Positions 35,401 through 48,400 of a stretch of DNA of 64,000 nucleotides are shown here, piece after piece. The notes below the pieces were generated by a model. That model saw nothing but the letters and a program-made list of their open reading frames with translations, was not told where the DNA came from and made no database searches. Origin of the DNA: Dastarcus helophoroides. Lineage: Eukaryota > Arthropoda > Insecta > Coleoptera > Bothrideridae. The stretch spans positions 33,210,411 to 33,274,410 of the forward strand of contig CM053331.1 of NCBI GenBank assembly GCA_028583605.1, written 5' to 3'. Position numbers and translations under genes: made by a program. Within the stretch, counting starts at the first letter, position 1. Each line of letters begins with the position of its first letter.

Positions 35401-37081
35401 TCAAGGCTAAAAGGGGGTCGCCCGAGTGCACATAACCTTTAATCATCAAAAATAATTTTGAGGAATGCCACTGATGAAAGTAAGAACGTAAAGAAGTTCA
35501 TATTTCTGGAATTACAATATGTACGGAGTGTGTGGAGGTGTTCTGTGTGCAACAATCTGATAAGGCGAAAAATTAAACTTTCGTTAATATGCCATATGTA
35601 TATCTTGCGATTTTTGGTCTCGGAATCAATTTATTAAATTTAAACCTATGAGGAAAGCTAGTGTTTGCACACAGGATTTTTTTGTCCAGCCCACATATTA
35701 CATGGACTTCTTGCATCAGAATATTTCGAAATGTTTACTATCTACTAATGTACATTCATCAAGTTTCGAGCTAGTCTGTTTAAATACTCTTTAGAATAAT
35801 AAACACATCATCCCGTTCGGCGAGAGGTTCTTTTAGCGGATCCGATGAGGTTTGATCAACACATTAAAATGCATCCGCCGACGAGTGTTGGTAAACACAA
35901 AGAACTGCTTCATTTTCCTACACTAGTTAATTAACCTGCCCTCAAATATCATTGTTTCATTTACAAATAGGAAAGAGGTGACAGTGAAGGCTTGTTATCG
36001 ATCAGTCAAGCGAGAAAATGCCTGTAAATAGTTAAATTCCTTCGGCGAAACAAGCAAATGCACTTCCTGATGCAAACTAAGTGGAAACTCGAGAAAATTT
36101 CTATTCTAACACCGGAGCGGCGCCAACGTGCATTAAAATTTGTATTCAACGAAACTTCACTGCGAAACAAAATATGGTAAAAACTGAAATGGGAAACAGT
36201 TTTGTTAAGGAGCAGCTAGAAGAGTATCCAACTCTGTAAACTAATCACTCATCTTGAAACCATTTTAGTCAGTTGAATGTTCAAAGGTAGTTTTTTTTTA
36301 GAAGAAAATATTTTGAAAACAACCTGGAATTTGCAGGAAAAAATCTAGTTTAAATTAGAAATTTCGAGAACTTTAAAATAAATTTCTCGTCTTTTCTCAA
36401 CTTTCCGTCATAATTTAAACTTGAAATAATGAAAAAAAAGGAAATTTTGGAAAAACAAATTTCGGTATTACATTTAAAAATGAAAAAACTCGAACCAAAA
36501 AAAACTTTCCAAAAGTTTGGAGAAAAAAAGTCGATATTTCGAGAGAAAAATCACAATTTAAGTAGACATCAAAATTTCAAGAAAAAAATAAAAAATTTCG
36601 AGTATAGACTCAAAATTTTGATAATTTTTCAAATAATCATTAAAAAAAATAACAATTTCGCAAAATTTCAAGTTTACAGTCGAAATAGAAGAATGAATGT
36701 CTAAAGTGAACTTTTGAGAAAAATATCATAATGAAACTTTGACACCGCAAATGTGACGTCACAGAAATTAGTAACCAGTTGGGATTTGCTTTCTTTGGTT
36801 TGGGAAAGATTACGTAGCTGTAATGGGTCTATAAACAGCTAGAATTTTAATTAATTTGTTTTTGCAAACATGTTGTTTCCGCATCCCACTCGCAGTGCTT
36901 TCAAAGCATAATGGGTTTACCCTTTGCGAGTGAATTAAATTAAAAAAGAATGTATTACATTAATCGCCTACTGAGAGGATTCAAGTAACCTGAAAGAACC
37001 AATGGATGGTATACCTGAATTGTTTTGTATACTTTTAAGTTGATGATTTTCAAAATCTCTATAATAAGGTTTAGTTACACG
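35401..37081 (-). other. Intron sequence between satellite arrays 1 and 2
   Basis: Mostly unique AT-rich sequence with an A-rich low-complexity stretch at about 36290-36720. No exon recognised. Confidence 0.5.
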
Positions 37082-37246
37082 AAGAGGGGCAAAACGTGTC
37101 GTAAATATTTTGACCATCAAAATTACACGAAATAGTATTAAATCTAGAGAAAAATCAAACGATCAAAAAGGGAAAGGACCAATATGACACGGAATGTCAA
37201 GCAAAGGAAAAATATGACGCGAAATATTAAATCTAAAATTAAATAA
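37082..37246. repeat. Left copy of a ~160-bp repeat flanking array 2
   Basis: Contains GGCAAAACGTGTCGTAAATA, ATCAAAATTACACGAAATAG, GGGAAAGGACCAATATGACA and GACGCGAAATATTAAATCTA. The same sequence stands at 39207-39370 in the same orientation. Confidence 0.9.
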
Positions 37247-39206
37247 ACGTACCTCATGAAGGCAAAATTATAGTGGAAAAAGAAAGAAATACTGATGAAC
37301 TTTCGCTTTTCATTGAAATTTTGACCACCAAATGATTAATAAGATGGAACCATAAGGTACCAGTTACAAATACATAAAAGATGAAGACAAAATTATGGTG
37401 GAAAAAGAAAATATTACTGATAAACTTTTGTTTTTCATTGAAATTTTGACCACCAAATGATTAATAAGATGGAACCATAAGGTACCAGTTACAAATACAT
37501 ACAAGATGAAGACAAAATTATGGTGGAAAAAGAAAATATTACTGATAAACTTTTGTTTTTCATTGAAATTTTGACCACCAAATGATTATTAAGATGGATG
37601 GATAAGGTACAACTTGGAAAAACGTACCAGATGAAGACAACATTCTACTGGAAAAAGAAAATATTACTGATGAACTTTCGTTTTTCATTGAAATTTTGAC
37701 CACCAAATGATTAATAAGATGGAACCATAAGGTACCAGTTACAAATACATAAAAGATGAAGACAAAATTATGGTGGAAAAAGAAAATATTACTGATAATT
37801 TTTTGTTTTTTCATTGAAATTTTGACCACCAAATGATTATTAAGATGGATGGATAAGGTACAACTTGGAAAAACGTACCAGATGAAGACAACATTCTACT
37901 GGAAAAAGAAAATATTACTGATGAACTTTCGATTTTCATTGAAATTTTGACCACCAAATGATTAATAAGATGAAACCATAAGGTACCAGTTACAAATACA
38001 TAAAAGATGAAGACAAAATTATGATGGAAAAAGAAAATATTACTGATAAACTTTTGTTTTTCATTGAAATTTTGACCACCAAATGATTATTAAGATGGAT
38101 GGATAAGGTACAACTTGGGAAAACGTACCAGATGAAGACAACATTCTACTGGAAAAAGAAAATATTACTACTGAACTTTCGTTTTTCATTGAAATTTTGA
38201 CCACCAAATGACTAATAAGATGAAACCATAAGGTACCAGTTACAAATACATACAAGATGAAGACAAAATTATGATGGAAAAAGAAAATATTACTGATAAA
38301 CTTTTGTTTTTCATTGAAATTTTGACCACCAAATGATTATTAAGATGGATGGATAAGGTACAACTTGGAAAAACGTACCAGATGAAGACAACATTCTACT
38401 GGAAAAAGAAAATTTACTACTGAACTTTCGTTTTTCATTGAAATTTTGACCACCAAATGATTAATACGATGAAACCATAAGGTACCAGTTACAAATACAT
38501 AAAAGATGAAGACAAAATTATGATGGAAAAAGAAAATATTACTGATAAACTTTTGTTTTTCATCGAAATTTTGACCACCAAATGATTATTAAGATGGATG
38601 GATAAGGTACAACTTGGGAAAACGTACCAGATGAAGACAACATTCTACTGGAAAAAGAAAATATTACTGATGAACTTTCGATTTTCATTGAAATTTTGAC
38701 CACCAAATGATTAATAAGATGAAACCATAAGGTACCAGTTACAAATACATAAAAGATGAAGACAAAATTATGATGGAAAAAGAAAATATTACTGATAAAC
38801 TTTTGTTTTTCATTGAAATTTTGACCACCAAATGATTATTAAGATGGATGGATAAGGTACAACTTGGAAAAACGTACCAGATGAAGACAACATTCTACTG
38901 GAAAAAGAAAATATTACTGATGAACTTTCGTTTTTCATTGAAATTTTGACCACCAAATGATTAATAAGATGGAACCATAAGGTACCAGTTACAAATACAT
39001 AAAAGATGAAGACAAAATTATGGTGGAAAAAGAAAATATTACTGATAAACGTTTGTTTTTCATTGAGATTTTGACCACCAAATGATTACTAAGATGGATG
39101 GATAAGGTACAACTTGGAAAAACGTACCAGATGAAGACAACATTCTACTGGAAAAAGAAATTATTACTGATGAACTTTCGTTTTTCATGTAAATCCTCAC
39201 CACCAA
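37247..39206. repeat. ~125-bp satellite, array 2, 250-bp dimers (about 16 units)
   Basis: Two unit types alternate strictly. Type alpha has GGAACCATAAGGTACCAGTT, ACAAATACATAAAAGATGAA and ATTACTGATAAACTTTTG; type beta has GGATGGATAAGGTACAACTT, GGAAAAACGTACCAGATGAA, GACAACATTCTACTGG and ATTACTGATGAACTTTCG. Steps of 125 bp were read at 37409, 37534, 37659 and 37784. The dimers are very similar to one another, so this array expanded more recently than arrays 1 and 3. Confidence 0.92.
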
Positions 39207-39370
39207 AAGGGTGGCAAAACGTGTCGTAAATAGTTTGACCATCAAAATTACACGAAATAGTATTAAATCTAAAGAAAAATCAAACGATGAAAGAGGGAAA
39301 GGACCAATATGACACGAAATGTCAACCAAAGGAAAAATATGACGCGAAATATTAAATCTAAAATTAAAAA
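39207..39370. repeat. Right copy of the ~160-bp repeat flanking array 2
   Basis: Matches 37082-37246 in order and orientation with few changes. Confidence 0.9.
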
Positions 39371-41234
39371 GACAATTTGCTTGCTTAACACGACAATTAA
39401 TTAATACATCAAATCCGAATAAAATAAAATGACAGGAAGTTATCATTATTGGATTTATGGTATCATACCGGCACGTATCTAACTGTTTACGTTTTCTACA
39501 CGAACGTCCCAATGGGGCATACTTATTAAATATGACAAGCATGACTAATGACCAACTTCTAATATTAAATTAATGTCGATTGCATTGAGTCGATTTCTGT
39601 TACTTCTGACCTGTTATAGGCAACAAATGTGAGGGCACTGACCATACAATTACTTCGAGGTGTACAAAGCAAATTTCCGTATGACAGGTGTTTGACAAAC
39701 ATGTTATATACATTATTGAAGAGTTACAATGAAACCGAATCATATTAATCGGTCTAGTGGCATTTTATGTTGGCATTTAATCTGATTTTTAAACAATTTT
39801 TTACCCAAATATTAATATTTCATACGATTTATGTTAAATAAGTTGTTCAAGGTATCCCAAAGTATTCCCTTTTTTTGTTTATAATAATACTTCTAGTTTT
39901 ACTTTCCCCCTAAACTTGGGACCTTAAAACGAAATTTCCAGTTTTTCGTCATTTACATTCCAAATTTCGATTTTGCTTTCCTCCCAAATTTCCATTTTAT
40001 CCTCGAAGTTAATGTCGAAATTTGGTCAGAATTGAAATTTTCTAACATTTTCACTTTGTTCCTGAAATTTCGAGAAATAGACGTTAAATTAATTTTCAGT
40101 TTTTTCTCAAAAATCTTCAAACTTGAAATGATAATAAAATTATACGTTTCTTGAAAATTTGACTCTTTTTTAGAAAATTACGAATTTAAACTTAAAGTAT
40201 CAAATTTAGAATTATTGAGAAAGTTTTATTTTAAAAAATTCAAGTGTTTCCAAAATTTGATTTTTCTTTTCTTTAATGTCGAACTCTAACTTTCGCTAAG
40301 AAAGTTGACTTACTTTTTTTTGGAAAATTTCAACTTTCATCGTTTTCTCTGAAAATTTCGACTTTTTTCCCAAAACTCCCAGGAGTTTCGACTTTATCTC
40401 AAAATTTCGGCCTCCGGCCTCAATATTTTGAGCATAACTTGAACTTTTAAATAATGTTCCTCCGATTTCTCTCAAAATTAAAAAAAAATTGTTTTTAATT
40501 GATTCCGTCCTACGCCTTCGTAACTTTCTCATTATTACTTCTAATTTTTTATGACGAATGAGGTTTTGCGGATTATCGTACGTAATTTGTTTTGTATTTT
40601 GCGATAAACATAAAATATAAGCGGTAGCATATCGCATGTCGGGGAAGTAACGTAATACATGCGGGACAAATTTAGACCTTGAAAACGTAGAAGTCCACCA
40701 TTTGTCACGCGTTGCGGTGTATTTCTTTCCGGATTAAAATAAAAATAAGTTCTGCGTTTCTAAATAACACGATGGTGGTTTGTAATTTATTGTAAGATAC
40801 GAGCACATCCAAGTCGTAAAAGGAAGTTGTCCGAAACCAGTAACGATGGGAAAACGAGCGAACGAAATATCGTCTTTAGTGGCGGATTAAATGTTGGCAA
40901 ATAACGCGCCCTATAATATTTTTTGACAAAATATTAGCACCAAATGATTATTACGAGGAATCGATTTTACCGGAATACATCCTACAGTTGAAATCGGATA
41001 TAACGACATTGAAGGGACCATAAATTACGGACGCTGTATCCAGTAGTTGTTAAAAGCAATATAACTGGCAGTACAGTTAGCTTTTAAAATAATCGCCCGA
41101 ATCTTGCACATTTAGTCGTAATAAGCGATGCGTCGGTGTAAACGATGTCGTTGTATCCGGTTTTGACTGTATTATGATGGCGATATGATGTTTAGTTCCA
41201 AATGAAGTTCTTGGTTGTTTCTAGGGCCCCTAGT
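39371..41234 (-). other. Intron sequence between satellite arrays 2 and 3
   Basis: Unique AT-rich sequence with a T-rich low-complexity stretch at about 39780-40480. No exon recognised. Confidence 0.5.
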
Positions 41235-44200
41235 CTAACAATTCGATAAGGTGCAGCTTAGAAAAATGAACCACATGAAGACAAAATTTTGATGGAAAAA
41301 GAAAATATTACTGATGAACTTTCATTTTTCACTGAAATTTTGAACACCAAATGATTATTAAGATGGATCTATTGGATCCAACTACGTAAAATTATCATGG
41401 CCATATGCTACTTAATTTCAATAGTTGCTGATTAATTTCTAGGGTCTCTAGCATAACATTCGAGAAGATACTGCTTGGAAAATGATACCACACGAAGACA
41501 AAATTATAGTGGAAAAGAAAATATTACTGATGAATTTTCGTTTTGCATTGAAATTTTGACCACCAAATGATTATTAAGATGGATCGATAAGGTACCAGTT
41601 AAGAAAACGTATCACATGAAGACACAATTATAGTGGAAAAAGAAAATCTTACTGATGAGCTTTCATTTTTCATTGAAATTTTGACCACCAAATGATTATG
41701 AAGATGGATCGACAAGCTATAACTTAAAAAACGGAACGCATGAAGACAGAATTATAGTGGAAAAAGAAGATATTACTGATGAACTTTCATTTTTCATTGA
41801 AATTTTGACCACCAAATGATTATTAAGATGAATCGATGAGGTACCAGTTAAGAAAACGTATCACATGAAGACAGAATTATAGTGGAAAAAGAAGATATTA
41901 GTGATGAGCTTTCATTTTTCATTGACATTTTGACCACCAAATGATCATTAAGATAAGTCGGTAAGGTACCAGTTAAAAAAACGTATCACATGAAGACAAA
42001 ATTATAGTGGAAAAAGAAAATATTACTGATGAGCTTTCATGTTTCATTAAAATTTTGAACACCAAATGGATATTAAAATCGGTGGATAAGATATTAGTTA
42101 AAAAAACGTATCACATGAAGACAAAATTATAGTGGAAAAAGAAAATATTACTGATGAGCTTTCATGTTTCATTAAAATTTTGAACACCAAATGATTACCA
42201 AGATGGATCGATAAGGTACAACTTAAAAAAAGTACCACACGAAGATAAAGTTATAGTGGAAAAAGAAAATATTACTGATGAACTTTCATTTGTTGTTGAA
42301 ATTTTCAGCACCAAATAGTTATTAAGATGGATGGATAAGGTACAACCTAAAAACGATACCACATGAAGATACATTTACAGTGGAAAAAGAAAATATTACT
42401 GACGAACTTTCCATTTTCGTTGAAATTTTGATCACCGAATGATCATTAAGATGGATTGATAAGGTACCAGTTAAAAAAACGTATCACGTGAAGACACAAT
42501 TATAGTGGAAAAAAAATATTACTGATGAGCTTTCATGTTTCATTAAAATTAAAATTATTTACTAAGATGGATCGATAAGGTACAACTTAAAAAAACGTAC
42601 CGCATGAAGACAAAATTATAGTGGAAAAAGAAAATATTACTGATGAACTTTCGTTTTTGATTGAAATTTTGACCACCAAATGAATAATTAAGATGGATTG
42701 ATAAGGTACCAGTTAAAAAAACGTATCACATGAAGACAAATTTTTAGTGGAAAAAGAAAATATTACTGATGAATTTACATTTTTCATTGAAATTTTGACC
42801 ACCAAATTATTATTTAGGTGGATCGATAGGGTATATACCACCTGAAGATAAAATTATAGTGGAAAAAGAAAATATTACTGATGAATTTACATTTTTCATT
42901 GAAATTTTGACCACCAAATGACCATTAAGATCAACCACAAGGGTTCAAGGCATTAAAATCAACCGCAGCTTAGAAAAATGTATGAAGACAAAATTATAAT
43001 GGAAAAAGAAAATATTACTGATGAACTTTCGTTTTGCATTGAAATTTTGACCACCAAATGATTATTAAGATGGATTGATAAGGTACCAGTTAAAAAAACG
43101 TATCACATGAAGACAAATTTTTAGTGGAAAAAGAAAATATTACTGATGAATTTACATTTTTCATTGAAATTTTGACCACCAAATTATTATTTAGGTGGAT
43201 CGATAGGGTATATACCACCTGAAGATAAAATTATAGTGGAAAAAGAAAATATTACTGATGAATTTACATTTTTCATTGAAATTTTGACCACCAAATGACC
43301 ATTAAGATCAACCACAAGGGTTCAAGGCATTAAAATCAACCGCAGCTTAGAAAAATGTATGAAGACAAAATTATAATGGAAAAAGAAAATATTACTGATG
43401 AACTTTCGTTTTGCATTGAAATTTTGACCACCAAATGATTATTAAGATGGATCGATAAGGTACTAGTTAGAAAAACGTATCACATGAAGACAAAATTATA
43501 CTGGAAAAAGAAAATATTACTGATGAGCTCTCATGTTTCATTAAAATTTTGACCACCAAATGATTACTAAGATGGATCAATGAGACACAACTTAAAAAAA
43601 GTACCACATGAAGATAAAATTATAGTGGAAAAAGAAAATATTACTGATGAACCTTCATTGGTCATTGAAATTTTCAGCACCAAATAGTTATTAAGTTGGA
43701 TGGATAAGGTACAACCTAAAAAAACGTATCGCATGAAGATCAAATTATAGTGGAAAAAGAAAATATTACTGATGAACTTTCGTTTTTCATTGAAATTTTG
43801 ACCACCAAATGATTACTAAGATGGATCGATTAAGTACAACTTGAAAAAAGTACCACATGAAGACAAAATTATAGTGGAAAAAGAAGACATTACTGATGAA
43901 CTTTCGTTTTTCATTGAAATTTTGACCACCAAATGATTATCAAGATAAGTCGGTAAGGTACCAGTTAAAAAAACTTATCACATGAAGACAAAATTATTGT
44001 GAAAAAAGAAAATATTACTGATGAACTTTCATTTTTCCTTAAAATTTTGATCACCAAATGGATATTAAAATCGATGGATAATATACCAGTTAAAAAAACG
44101 CGTCACATGAAGACAAAATTATTGTGGAAAAAGAAAATATTACTGATGAACTTTCCATTTTTGTTGAAATTTTGACCAACAAATGATTATTAAGATGAAT

Positions 44201-45830
44201 CGATAAGGTCCCAGTTAAAAAAACGTATCACATGAAGATGCAATTATAGTGGAAAAAGAAAATATTACTGATGAGCTTTCATTTTTCATTGAAATTTTGA
44301 CCACCAAATGATTATAAAGATGAATCGACAAGGTACAACTTAAAAAAACGTATCGCATGAAGACCAAATTATAGTGGAAAAAGAAAATATTACTGATGAA
44401 CTTTCGTTTTTCATTGAAATTTTGACCACCAAATCGTTAATAAAATGGATCGATAAGATACCAGTTAAAAAAACGTTACCACATGAAGACCAAATTATTG
44501 TGGAAAAAGAAAATATTACTGATGAACTTTCATTTTTCATTGAAACTTTGACCACCAAATGGATATTAAAATCGATGGATAAGATACTAGTTAAATAGAC
44601 GTATCACATGAAGACAAAATTATAGTGGAAAAAGAAAATATTACTGATGAATTTTCATTTTTCATTGAAATTTTGGCCACCAAATGGATATTAAAATCGA
44701 TGGATAAGATACCAGTTAAAAAAACGTATCACATGAAGACAAAATTATAGTGGAAAAAGAAAATATTACTGATGAACTTTCATTTTTCATTGAAACTTTG
44801 ACCACCAAATGGATATTAAAATCGATGGATAAGATACCAGTTAAAAAAACGTATTACATGAAGACAAAATTATAGTGGAAAAAGAAAATATTACTGATGA
44901 ACTTTCATTTTTCATTGAAATTTTGGCCACCAAATGGATATTAAAATCGATGGATAGGATACCAGTTAAAAAAACGTATCACATGAAGACAAAATTATAG
45001 TGGGAAAAGAAAATATTACTGATGCGCTTTTATATTTCATTAAAATTTTGACCTCCAAATGGGTACTAAAATCAACAGATAAGATACCAGTTAAAAAAAC
45101 GTATCATATGAAGATAAAATTATAGTGGAAAAAAAAATATTACTGATGAACTTTCATTTGTCATTGAAATTTTCAGCACCAAAGAGTTATTAAGTTTGAT
45201 GGATAAGGTACAACTTAAAAAAACGTACCGCATGAAGACCAAATTGTAGTGGAAAAAGAAAATATTATCGATAAACTTTCGTTTTTCATTGAAACTTTGA
45301 CCACCAAATCATTAATAAAATGGATCGATAAGATACCAGTGGAAAAAACGTATCACATGAAGACCTAGCTATGGTGGAAAAAGAAAATATTACTGATGAA
45401 CTTTCATGTTTCCTTAAAATTTTGACCACCAAATGGATATTAAAATTGATGGATAAGATACCAGTTAAAAAAACGTGTCACATGAAGACAAAATTATACT
45501 GGAAAAAGAAAATATTACTGATGAGCATTCATGTTTCATTAAAATTTTAACCACCAAATGATTACTAAGGTGGATCAATAAGGTACAACTTAAAAAAAGT
45601 ACCACATGAAGATAAAATTATAGTGGAAAAAGAAAATATTACTGATGAACTTTCATTTGTCATTAAAATTTTCAGCACCAAATGATTATTAAGATAGATC
45701 GATAAGATATCAGTTAAAAAACATATCACATGAAGACAAAATTATAGAAGAAAAAGAAAATATTACTGATGAACTGCGTTTTTCATTGAAATTTTGACCA
45801 TCAAATGATTAAGATTCAATAAAGAAGTCA
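41235..45830. repeat. ~125-bp satellite, array 3 (about 36 units)
   Basis: Same unit as arrays 1 and 2, with steps of 124-126 bp read at 44012, 44137, 44261, 44386, 44512 and 44637. Internal duplications of several units are visible: 42700-42990 and 43075-43370 share the same unusual shortened unit (GTATATACCACCTGAAGATA) and AAGGGTTCAAGGCATTAAAA. A short non-satellite interruption lies at about 41360-41470. Confidence 0.92.
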
Positions 45831-47060
45831 GAATATTGAATTTAAAATAATTTGGAATATTTCGAAAAATGATTGAATTTATAAAAAAAGTCGAAGTTTC
45901 CTAAGGACGAATTTTCTAAAAAAAGGTCGCAATTTCCAGATTAAGAGGAAGGACAAAAAAAAAAGAATTTTACTTTTTTAAATTTTAACAATCGAAACGT
46001 GAGAGCCTTTTCTCAAGATGTTCCAAACATATCTATGAGATAAAGACAAACTTCGACGAAAAAGTTGAGATTTCCGCGAACATAAAGAATAGAATTTAAG
46101 ACAAAGTCAAAATTTCTAAAAAAAAGGCGGATTTTGAGAAAACTATCCACATTTGGAAAAAAAACTAATGCAAAAAAATTGCAGAAACAAGTACGGATTT
46201 AAAAAAAAATCGAAATTTCGAGAAAAAGATCGGAATTCCAAATAAAATTAAAATTTAAACGAAATATAATAAAAATTCGAAATTTTCTAAAGAAAATCAA
46301 ATTTTACCATAAATTAAAAAGACAAACTTGACGAAATCACGAAAAGTGAAAAAATGAAATTACCAAAAGACGTCTAAATTTCAAGAAAAGTACGAATTTT
46401 GAAGAAAAAAAGGAAATTTCAATTGAATGTAAATTTTCGGCGGCTTCAGGAGCCAGGGGGGGGGGGGAACAAGCGTCCCACCTACGCCTATGTTTCACTG
46501 TCCTGTGACTTAAGCCAAAAAAATCTGCTATTATCAAAAACACTTCAAATGGTGTTAGAAAATTTAATTTTCTCTTTCACCCAAAATAAACTTACCACGT
46601 CAGGGAATAATTTAAGAATAACACACTCAACCGAGACTTCATTATTTTGCTTCTAAAATTAAATTTAGGATCACATCTTAAACGCAAAACAGCAGCAGTT
46701 TATTGAACTTTTATTTATGGTAGCATATTGACATCTCTTACGTCATGGTCTTTCAATTGAAGTGCATTTTGTAGAAAAACATGAGAAATTTCCGTATCAG
46801 TAGGTTAATACAATGTGTATTTATATAAAGTATATTTATTATCGCAATTCGAGTGCATAGTGTATAAAAAGTTCCGAGGTCTCGAGGACTAATTATAGAT
46901 CCAATTTTACGATATCTTTGATTGCAATTTTTCTGGACTATGATCGCAAAACGATTTAAGACAATGCTGACCTAGTTGGACGATCGTAGATGGAATAAGT
47001 AAATGGAACAATTCTATGCATTAATTTTGGTTATTTTGGACGCTTTCAGCGATTTTTGAC
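45831..47060 (-). other. Intron sequence right of array 3
   Basis: A-rich low-complexity sequence to about 46440, then a GC-rich transposon-like end: a G-run, then AACAAGCGTCCCACCTACGC and CTATG at 46450-46492. After that comes unique AT-rich sequence. No exon recognised. Confidence 0.5.
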
Positions 47061-47075
47061 ATCTTACGGTTTCGC

Positions 47076-47185
47076 GTTACCATCACGCCAAGGTCGCGTT
47101 AGTATCACGCCAATGTGGCGTTACTATCACGCCAATGTGGCGTTAATATCACGCCAATGTTGCGTTACTACCACGATAATGTCGC
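47076..47185. repeat. 22-bp minisatellite, five units
   Basis: Units at 47076, 47098, 47120, 47142 and 47164, each about GTTACTATCACGCCAATGTG-GC. A sixth partial unit follows. Confidence 0.92.
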
Positions 47186-47245
47186 ATTACCAACATCCTC
47201 ATAGTTAACAGTATACGTAGCTATGAGTAAGACGTGTCATGATGC

Positions 47246-47325
47246 GTGGTCGGCACCCGGGATCGAACTTGGGACCTACGACACGAGAATCAAACGTCAC
47301 TAGCATTTACGCCACGGTAGGTTAA
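47246..47325 (-). mobile_element. tRNA-like SINE head or tRNA pseudogene
   Basis: On the minus strand TGGCGTAAATGC resembles an A box and, about 33 nt later, AGTTCGATCCC a B box, with GGTGCCGACC after it. The T-stem has two mismatches (CCAAG against CCGGG) and no good anticodon stem forms, so it is not called as a functional tRNA. The 22-bp minisatellite would lie in the downstream body of such a SINE. Confidence 0.45.
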
Positions 47326-47781
47326 CAATTTTAAAGTCTAATTCGCAAGTTAGTTTGTGTACGTGGAAAGTTCAATGTGTTTCTTATGTGCGTTGATTAA
47401 ATTGTGTCTTAAGTTTGATTATTATTTTAATTAATTAATTGTAGAATCACTATGCAGTAGAATTATCGTGCTGTACAACAGCGGGTACTGCTGCAACTGT
47501 TGACAATAAATAAAAAGATTTCTATTCATGTTTTATTGGTTTTTTCTTCGCTAGTTACTCCTTTCTCGATTCTTAATTTTCAGTAACCTTTTGTTAAGGG
47601 TTGTTTTCGACTTTCATGTTTACACATTTGTCTACAGCACTCTAATAATAAATACCTTACTTGTAAATATTCAGGAAAAAAAGTTTCTTTGGTCTAAGTA
47701 AAAGTTTTGTATTTCTTTCTTACTTTTTTTTGTATATCAATATTTCCACTTATTACGCATCTTATGTTAAATGCTACTTAC

Positions 47782-47952
47782 CGCCCTTAACTCTCGGGTT
47801 GAAAAAACATGTGTCAATTGAGCTCTCAAAGGCACCATCAGGATCAAAAAGAACGGGAAAGCCAGGGAAGCTTTTGTAGATTTGACGATCCACAAAATCA
47901 CCAAACACATGAGCTGGATGAAAGTATAGAGATGCATTTTAACGGTTTTCAC
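47782..47952 (-). CDS. SLC4 anion exchanger, penultimate coding exon
   Basis: On the minus strand TTTTTTTTCCAG precedes the exon and GTAAGT follows it. The 57 codons read VKTVKMHLYTFIQLMCLVIL, then WIVKSTKASLAFPFFLILMV, then PLRAQLTHVFSTRELRA. Known: this matches the last membrane-spanning part of AE-type SLC4 chloride/bicarbonate exchangers, which have the order KMHLFT-x-QL-CL-LLW...KST-ASLAFPF-LIL-VPLR...F-RELxxLD. It resembles insect anion exchange proteins more than sodium-bicarbonate cotransporters. The protein exchanges chloride and bicarbonate across the plasma membrane. The exon is in phase with the last exon at 32634-32705. Earlier exons, needed for the N-terminal cytoplasmic domain and most of the helices, are not visible between here and 64000. 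Confidence 0.9.
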
Positions 47953-48400
47953 CTGGAAAAAAAATTATTTATTATAAGAAATTATATCTTAGGCCTTATT
48001 TAATTTTAATTCGATTCCAAGAAAAAACAATATTTGACTTAATAAAAATAAATATTACTAAACGGTCTCTGACAAGGAGTACTTTTTCCATTTTTTTTTT
48101 AATTAGTCAGAGCCACTGGGAGAAAAACAAAAAATTATTACTGAAGATAAAAACCGTGTACAAAATAATTATTATATTTTTTAAATAGTATTTAATGCTG
48201 GAATACCATTTTAAAAATATTCTAATCATTTTGTACATAGCTTTTATCTTACGTAATATTATTTTGGTTTTCACAAAAATAGTACAAATTTTGAAAAGAC
48301 TAGGAAATTTATCAAGCCAAAATAGCATTTCTAAAAAACGATCACACTTCGAATTTAAACTCGGAATTTGACAGGATGTTGAAATTATTGGAATAAACGA
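47953..48400 (-). other. Anion-exchanger intron, start
   Basis: Unique AT-rich sequence upstream (minus sense) of the penultimate exon. No further exon recognised. Confidence 0.5.

Noticed and set aside
37247..39206. Regularly spaced repeats resembling a CRISPR array
   Set aside because: Units of 125 bp are contiguous with no unique spacers, in an insect genome; it is a satellite.
39060..39542. 160-codon minus-strand frame
   Set aside because: Starts in unique sequence and runs into satellite units; no recognisable domain.
47246..47325. Functional tRNA gene
   Set aside because: T-stem mismatches and no proper anticodon stem; kept only as a SINE-like or pseudogene remnant.
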